Below, piece after piece: positions 12,501 to 21,500 of a DNA stretch of 64,000 bases. The position numbers were made by a program, and so were the translations under genes. The notes under the pieces are model-generated. The model ran no database searches. It was not told the origin of the DNA and saw only the letters and a program-made list of their open reading frames with translations. Each line of letters opens with the position of its first letter. Position 1 is the first letter of the stretch. This stretch comes from Eublepharis macularius (Eukaryota; Chordata; Lepidosauria; Squamata; Eublepharidae): NCBI RefSeq assembly GCF_028583425.1, contig NC_072801.1, positions 23,704,001 through 23,768,000 on the forward strand, in the 5' to 3' direction.

Positions 12501-15500
12501 CTCCCCTCTGTCTGGAGATCAGGGGGCGGGGCCACCAGCCACGTGACCATTTTCAAGAGGTTCCGGACCTCTATTCCACCGCGTTCCAGCTGAAAAAAAG
12601 CCCTGCATTTAACCAATCACTTCACTGGACCTTTTAAATTAATCTGTGGCAAGCAAGTAGCCCCAGAGGCTGTGTCTCAGGCTGTTGTGGAAAGTTTCTT
12701 CTTTTTCCTGCTTCAAAGTCCTTTTCAGCCACTTGCCTGCATTAAGTTGCTGAGAGAGAAACAGTGGCAAGAGGAAGGTCAAAAATGGATGCTGTTAAGT
12801 TGCTGTTGATTGTATCAGGATCCTTGGAGGAGGGTGCTCAAAGCTGTCCTGGAAATACAGGGCCCTTGACAAGGGTGGGCTTGGGCTGGGTCACACACCT
12901 GATAAGGCCTTGAACTACTAAATCAAATTTTATTCTTCCTCCATCACAGCCAACTTGCTTAATTTTGCCTGCATAATCCTAAACTGCAGAAAACACAACA
13001 TGGGTCTCACTGGACAGATGCCTTGGGAAGCTCAAACAGCTTTAAGACTAACCAACTTTATTGTAGCATAAGCTTTCAAGAGCCACAGCTCTCTTCATCA
13101 GATGCATCTGACGGAGAGAACTGTGGCTCTTGAAAGCTTATGCTACAATAAAGCTGGTTAGTCTTAAAGGTGCTGCTGGACTCTACTATTTTGCTACTAC
13201 AGACTAACACGGCTAACTCCTCTGGATCTATCAAACAGCTTTCTTTTCCAAGTTTCCATGTCCATCCCCTCCCTGTTTTGTGTCATCTTAAACAGCTTTA
13301 AACTTCTCTTGGCATTCTTAGTTTCTGCACTAGCATGGTACAACCGTTTTGAGTGTCGGATTGAGAACTTGGATACCCGGGTTTGCTTCTCTACACCGCC
13401 ATGGATGCTTACTGGTGGCCATAGACCAGTTTTTCTCTCTCTGCCTCACAAGGTTGTTGTGAGGGCAGAATGAGACAGGAGAGCCATGTAAACTCCTTGT
13501 AAAGGGGGTGGCGGCAAAATAAAACTGTTCTAGATAGATTCTGAAGCTGACTAAATGCTCTCCCTATAGACAGTTTGTACAGTGGCAAAATGGAATTCCT
13601 TAACCTGGCACCAAGTTTGTTTGGGGCTAACCTCTCTCCAGCATCAAGAGATCCAGTGTGCGCAAAGGTATTTTCTCTGACTGCGGCTTCAGAGACTTTT
13701 CCTCCTTGGGCCCAGCTGTCCATAAGGTGGTGTGCCATTTTCCTTCCCCCCTCCCTCTTGCCTGCCTTGGTGTCTGGCTGCTGCCTTGTGCTTGGAGTGG
13801 AGTTTGTGCCTGGTTTTTTGAAGCATAAGATAGATATCTGTAGATAGCTTGATATTATTAAGATAAGTCGGGGGTAATTTATTAAGTGTTGAGTTTCTTT
13901 TAATCAGAATTTTATATATTAGAAAATATTATTAAAAATGTAAATAGAATTCATGAGCCGGTGAGGATTAAGAGGTTGAAAAGTGATTGCAGTTTAGGAA
14001 GCTCCCCTGGCCAACTTGTAGGTGCATAAAAATAGGGTTGTTCTATTTTTGTTTTAATCTGTTTTAATACTCTGCCTTTCCCCCCAATTAAGAACCAAAG
14101 CAGCTTACATTAATCTCCTCCATTTTATCCTCACGACAGCTTTGTGAGGTAGGTTAGGCTGAGAGTATGTGACTGGCCCAAGGTCACCCAGCCAGCTTTC
14201 AGGGCAGAGTGGGGATTTGAACCTGGGTCTCCCAGATCCTAGTCTGGTGCTCTAACCACTACGCCACACTGGCTCACTCCATGTATTCCGTAGCAGAGCC
14301 TCTTTTTTAGGTTTTTTAAAAAGCTGTTTCAAAATGGGTTTGATTTTGAGTGGAGATGTGGCAGATTTCTGGACCAAATTGTCTCTCTCCCTTCTATCAG
14401 GATTCCTTCCCTTTCAGGCTTAAAATGCAGGTTTACCAAGTTTGACACCGCATAGACAAGGAACAGAGAAATGGCAGACGGGGAAATAATGGCACATCCC
14501 CTTCCTCTTTAATGCATTCTGTGGATTTGGGAGGATTTTAAATTTTGTTTTACTGTATAGGTATCTGTATCTGGTTTAACCATGACCACTGTATATAGTT
14601 TTGGAAACCAAGGTTTGCAGACAGTGCATAAATACTGAAAGAAAATATAAATTAAAAACCCCGAAGTAGCTTTTAAAAAGCCCACAGAAGTAGCCTGGAA
14701 TCAGGGCTCCTTTAAATGCATTTGCATTTAACCTGTTCATGATGGTTATTCTAAGTGTCCATAGTCTGCACGTTACGGTGATGGCATGTAACTATCCTGG
14801 CTGGTACCTGTTTGTTTAGAGGTGTTCCCTTTTATTGAGGCTGAGCTGCAAAGAGACGGTAGATGGGGATCGATGTAGATGAGCCGCTGAAGGTCATGGC
14901 TATTATGTATGTGTAGGTTTCATTGAAACTTTGCTTACATTTTGTTTTGTGGCTTTGGATGGTTCCTATGATCATCTGCAGTTGGTGTCATCTGCTGCTG
15001 TGATCTTCTCAGGTTGAGATTTTTAACTTTAAAAAAAGACCTCTGTGCCGAGATTTGGGCAGCTCCCTGTGCTTTGACTTTACTAGCAAAGGGTCAGTCC
15101 CTAGGACAATCACTGAGCATTTCTTGGCCCAGCCAGCTGTGGCAGCCATTTTTCTGGCGGTGCCCACTGCCTTTCCCTAAAATTCCCAAAGGCTTTCTTG
15201 CAGGCACAACAAAAAGCGAGGGTAGGCAGTACACAGAAGAAATCCAGAGGACGTTTAGCCAGCTGATTTTCCTGCCCGCTTGGCCGCTGAGTTCGCTAGT
15301 TTTTACATCCTGCCAACTAAGTCCCCAAAAGCAGCTTCTTTGGGTTAGTTCTGTTGCATGAGGATGTTCTGAAACCGAAGGCTGGGGAGAGGTCTCACTT
15401 GGCCTGCTTTTCTTTCTCATGACTCCAGGAGGAACTGCCACAGAGGGAAGCTGATGGATCTCGCCGCAGTCATTCTTCCGCTGTTGTTTGGCAGCTTGGG

Positions 15501-18500
15501 GGTCTACAGCCTGTTTTGGCTGCTGCAGCGAATGCGAGCAAGAGCCTACCTCAAAGACGTGGTAGTGGTGATTACTGGAGCGACTTCGGGTCTCGGGAAA
15601 GGTAAGTCTTCTGGGGGAGGGTTCCTTCAGTGCGCTCACTTTCTGGAGTCACTCTTCTTGTTCTTGTGATAAATTCTTCTGACTCAGCCAGACTGCCCTC
15701 AGGCCAAATAACATGTCTTGCCGATGGGCATCATTGGGTTTAACCCCACAGGGGTGTTAATTTTCTGCTTTGCAGAAGCTGAGCTGATGTCGCTCCCTTT
15801 CCCAGGGTAAGGGCAATGCCCTTCTTGAAAACAGAGCAGCCTGCCTTCCACATTCACTGTCCTTGTCAGGTAGTTTTCCAAGAGGGGACCTACTGATAGA
15901 TCTTGGATGAGTAAGGAAAGCTGTCAGAGTAGGAAAGACTAAACCACTTAAGTATCGATAGGAGAAAGATTAATTGGCTTGTTCATTTTTTTTAAAGCAG
16001 CGGCTTAAAAATTGGGGAGCAGGGTCATGCTCATGATGCCCAGAAATTAAGTAAAATGTACATGAAACTGGCTTTCCAAGACTGTGAAACTTTTTAGCAG
16101 AATTGAAGGCGGAGAGACTATAAAGATTGGCAAGGGGTATAGGGGCAGGAAACTGAGGCCATGGAGGAGAGTTCAGGATCTCTGCATGGACTGAAATCCC
16201 ATTTCCTGGCCATTAAAAGGATGGGGAAAGGAAAGTCGAAATTGTTTCTTTTTTTCCCCCCAAAGGAAAAACAGACTAAGCCTTCATAGATATTGCCTAT
16301 TTAATCCCAAGCTCCTGGGCACAGCATGAGAACTAGAAACATGCATTTGCAGGCTCAAAGGTCGAGGCTTTCAGGATGCCGAGAACCAGCATGGTGTAGT
16401 GGTTAGAGGGTTAATATGTTGGATTAGGATCTGGGAGGCTCAGGTTCGAATCCCGGATCTGCCATGGAAGCTTGCTGGATGACTTGAGGCCAGTCACACT
16501 CTCTCAGCTTAAACTATCTTACAAAATTGTTGTGGGGATATAATGGAAGAGAGAATTATGTAAGCCACCTTGGGGATCCATTGGGGAGAAAGGTGGGGTA
16601 TAAATACAGTAAATATAAAAAATATTATGCTGGAGGTTAATGGGGTCACTTTTCCATAAGAAGTGCTTGGTCTAGTAGATCAGAAGGGCAAACATACAGC
16701 TCTGTGGTATAGGGGCTAGAATTATTGGAACAGAAAGGACCTGGATTCGGATCCCATGAAGGTAACTTGGTATTCTTGGGCAAGTCATATATTCTCTTCC
16801 TCTCAGTCTGATGCACCTCAGAAGGAGAGGATGAAATGGGACTGTAACCGCATTAATGCTGTCCTGGGCTCTTAGCTTTGCTTTTTACCCAAACTTAGCT
16901 CACTAGCTCAGCCTCTAAATCACAAAATGAAATACAAAATTTGAAGAGATGCATAAAATAAATCTGTACAGAGGACAAGAGAGGTTATTTCATGCCAGTT
17001 CTGGAGTGCTTTGCATTATATATTTGAAGTAGCAACAGGGCCCGTTTTTTTTAAAAAAGGGCCCTAAAAAAACAGAGCACAGGAATGCTGGCCTTCCCAC
17101 TGCAGTGGTGCCCTCTGGAGGGACACACCAGTTTGCCTGGCTTTTCTGCCGCCGTGGTGCCCTCCAGAGGGACGGACCGGCTCGCCTGTCCTTGCTGTCG
17201 CTGCGGCACCCTCTGGAGGCCATATTGCCAACGAGTCAGTTTTTATCGTGGTGTTCCTGTGCAGGTGCACCAGGATAAAAAGTGAGTCGTTGGCAATATG
17301 GCTTGCCTTTTATATAGAAAGAGAATGCATACCACAACCACCACCGAAACTGAGGAAACAGGGATGCAAGGCTATACCAGAGGAAAGTTATGTGCTGCCT
17401 TTGTGGATTCGAAATCTGCATTTCAAACCAAAATTGATCATAGATTGCTATGGCTAATTCAGATGCTATATGATGATCCAACTGGTCAGGTTAGATGCGG
17501 GCCAGAGGGACAACTTTCATGGACATTTACGAAGAGATCCAGTGTTAAGCAAGGATGCCTAACAGCTCCAGTCCTTTTTAATTTATATCTGAACGACCTG
17601 GCACCTGCTCTTAAACAAGATAAATTCCATCTGCCAAATTTGGGAGCTCTAGAAATTCCTATATTACTCTCTCTGCCGATGATGCAGTTTTAATACCATG
17701 ATCTCTTATTGGGCTTTGAAAGCTAATACAATCTTTTTCCAACTACTGTTGGGAACATGGCCTGACAATTAACGTTGCTCAGTCAAAGATTCTTGTTTTT
17801 ACAAAAACAGAGAAGAGACTGAAAATATAAACGGATTTGAGACAACACCGAATTGGAGCAGGTCAGATCTTTCAAGTATCTTGGAGTAACTTTTGATGAT
17901 CACTTATCCTGGAAGCCCCAGTGCAAGGCTGTTACAGCATCAGCAGCGTCTTCTGGGGCAGCATTAAAGCGATTCTTCTGTAGAAAAAGTGGACGATACA
18001 TTCCAGCTGCAATTACAGTTTTTAACACCAAAGTAATACCCAAAGACTATACGGAGCAGCAGTGTGGAGTCATAAAATAGATGAAACTATAGATCGACCG
18101 CTAATACAGTTTTTACGCCAAATATGTGGAATACCGAAGTATGTGGCAGGCAGTGCCCTCAGATTAGAATTGGGGCCTCATTCTATTGAAGCTAGAGCTT
18201 GGATTCTGACTCTGAACACTGAGCTCAAGATAATGTTCTCAGAGAACAATAGCTTACTGTTTTACACGAAGCATGATAACTACTCTAGTGCGTGGAGCCA
18301 AGCAGTAGAAGGAAAACTGAATATTATACAGGGTTCAGAGGATGTAATCGCTGCTCTAGGATGGCCTTCAGCTCGTAAAACCATCAAGGAATTAATTATG
18401 AAATAGACACAAACAGCACTGTTCGTAGAGCCAGAAGGGTTTGTTCTTCCCTCTGTATGGGGATCCCTCCAAATTTTACGATTCCAATGTATTAGTTTGG

Positions 18501-21500
18501 CTTAACAGTTCCAAAATATAGATGAGCAATTATGCTTGCAAGACTAAATGCATTACCTTCTGCAGTCTCTAAAGGTCGCATTTTGGTATACCTTTCTCAA
18601 ATAGATATTGTGGCTGCAGTCTAGTTGCTGTCGAATTTGTAACCCATGTTTTATTTGAATGTCCCTAGTACAACAAGGAGAGACAGAAATGGATCAAAAT
18701 CCTGGCATTATGTTGGACAAAGTCTACACTAGATATTTTAGTTCTTAAATTGCTAACAGACTCAAGAGCGGAAAATCTACTCATTTTAGCCAAATTTTTA
18801 GTTCAGGCCGTGAGAATCCAGTCAACTTATAAGAAATCAGCCTTTTTATAGTTTACGTGCTAACCTTCTCTGGCCTGAATTCTTCCTTTCTTCCTGATAT
18901 TTTCAGTTATGTTTGAAGAACACTACTTAAGACTTGTAGATCAGAAGAGCGGAGTAAGAAAGAAAGAAAGAAAGTGACACAAGGCTACTTCTTAGAGTTG
19001 CCAGGTCCAGGTTGGGAAATTCCTGGAGTTTTTGGGGGGTGGAGTTGAGGATGGGAGGTATTTCAGCAAGTTACAATGCCTAAAAGTCTACCTTAGAAAA
19101 CAGCCATTTTCTCCAGGTGAACTGATTTCTGTAGCCTTGAGATGTTGTAATTCCAGGAGATCTCCAGCCACTACGTGAAAGTTGGCAACCCTAGGCCTAC
19201 TCCTCACGTGCTGTCCTTTCTCTCTCTTGCCTCGCCACCAAGAATGTGCCAAAGCTTTCCATGCTGCTGGATCGAAACTGGTGCTGTGCGGCAGGAATGG
19301 GGAGAGGTTGCAGGACCTACTACGGGAGCTCTCTGCTACTGCTGGCCATTCCAAGAACGTAAGAATGGGTGAGGGGGGTAAGAGGCGGAGCTGATGGGAG
19401 AGGGGGCTGGAGCTTAGCTGTTTGCAGAGAAGGCTCCCAAGTTCTAATTCTGCCATTTCTAGTTTAAAAGGGGGCTCTTGGGAGGCAGGACTGGAAGTGA
19501 CCTCTGCTGGAGAGCCGCTGCCTGCTGAAGGAGGTAGCATTGATCTTCCACTTTTAAAAAAATCTACATGTGTACATACATACAACACAAAGACAGTCCC
19601 CAGACCAGTGTGGGGAATGTTCAGAAGCAGACCATAGAGACTCTTGCTTGTTTTTGCCTAGAGCAGGTGTAGCACTCCTGCTATCTTATAACTACTGCTC
19701 GCATAGTTCCCCCCATCTACACACATCGTTTTATCTTCTGTGCACATTCTACAAAAAATGCTTGAGAATAAAGGAAACTCTTCCTCTGGTGCCTGAAACT
19801 CTTTTTCCTGAAGCTTTTTTTTGGAAGCCATCAGAACTAGCAATGTCCGTCGCATCTTGCAACAATAAGTTAATTTTGTGTAATAGAAAGAAGCGCTTGT
19901 CCTGAAACCTCTCGCTGGTCCGTTTCACCAAGTGACTTCCAAGTTCTTGTGATATAGGGGAATGTGAAGAACTTTTCTCCAAATCAAGTCTTTCTAGAAC
20001 TTCTTCAAGGCAGTCTAGGACACAACTGTCTAACTTTTGGTCTCTTGACTTGTTTATGAGCACCCAGTGGTCATAGTGGCTGAGCAGGGATTTCATAGAA
20101 TCATAGAGCTTGAAGAAACGCCAAAGATCACCTAGTCTAACCCCCTGCTCAGTGCAGGAAATTTCCCTAATCCTCTTAGACCAGTTCAAATAACAGTCAC
20201 CGAGAAGGTGGCTAAGTTTCTCCATTCTGCCTTGAAGTCGCGTCAAAGGATATCATGGAAATAAGCTCTAAATGTATTTATGTATTTGTAATGCAGTATT
20301 CTTTTAACTTTGTTCTTTCTTTTTTGTAAGTGGATAACTTGAATTGCTGCTATATGCCAATAAAGGCTAACTCGAACTTCAACAGTAGACGCTCTCTCTT
20401 TTTTTTAAAAAACAGCCCCATAAACATCACACTGTGACCTTTGACCTCTCAGACACCAAAGCCATTGTCAGCGCTGCCCAGGAGATCTTGAAGCACACGG
20501 GCCATGTGGACATCTTGATCAACAATGCTGGCATCAGTTATCGAGGCACCATCGCAGACACGGTGGTGGAGGTGGACCGGAAAGTAATGGAAACCAATTA
20601 CTTTGGCCCTGTCACTTTGACAAAAGGTAAAACATGCCTTTAAAAAAACATTTTAACCACCCTAACACCCACCTAAAGTATGGTAAGTTAAATCCGAAGG
20701 CAGTTCTTTCACTGGCACACGAGGCTGCCCAAATGGAAGCAAGAGAGGATAGAGCCCAACGGATACATAACCGTGAAAGCCTCTGGGTAAAACTTTCGGA
20801 GGTTTTTGATCCAACTGGACAGGACTGTGGAAAGACTTCCTGAAAAGAGACCCCCCAAACCAAAGGCATGGGGACTGTTTCCACAGGAGTCAGGAATAAA
20901 TAAAGACTAACTTCTGGGATGAAATAAATGATGTGGTTCAGTTTCCATGTCTTGGGGGGCGGGGGGGGGCGTGGATGGTGGCAGGTCTTCCTTGGAGAGA
21001 AATGGATAAGGGTAATGAGAGTGGGTATAAGCAGGACTCGTGGGGAAGAAACAAAATCCAAGTGCATGGCTGATTTTCCTAACTCTGCTCCCATTAACTC
21101 TCCCTTTCTCTCCTTAGCCCTCCTGCCTTCTATGATCAAGAGGAGACAAGGCCACATTGTGGCAATTAGCAGCGTTCAGGGCAAAATTGCCATTCCTTTC
21201 CGCTCTGCCTGTAAGTCCTACTGCATGGGGCAGCATGGGGCTTTGGGACACATGGTCACGGTGACAGTTTTTATGTGCCATTTTATGTGCAGCAACAGGA
21301 TCATGGACCTCCAGATGTGGCAGTGTGCAGTGCTTGGGGAAGGGAATTTTGTATACAAACGTCTGGCTTAAACCATCCTCTAGCATTGGGAAGAATAGTT
21401 TCCCCATCGCTTATGTCAAGCAGACTTCATTGTCTGCAAGGGCTCTGTGCAGGGCCTTCAGCTGCCACTAGGTTTTCCTGTTTGAAGCCAGGCTTCTGTA

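Noticed and set aside
15454-15669. Met at 15454 as the only DHRS7B start
   Set aside because: Possible, but the phase-matched upstream exon reproduces the mammalian leader length; kept as an alternative.
16381-16480. tRNA genes at SINE heads here and in other copies
   Set aside because: A and B boxes are present but there is no cloverleaf with anticodon arm, and the SINE body follows.
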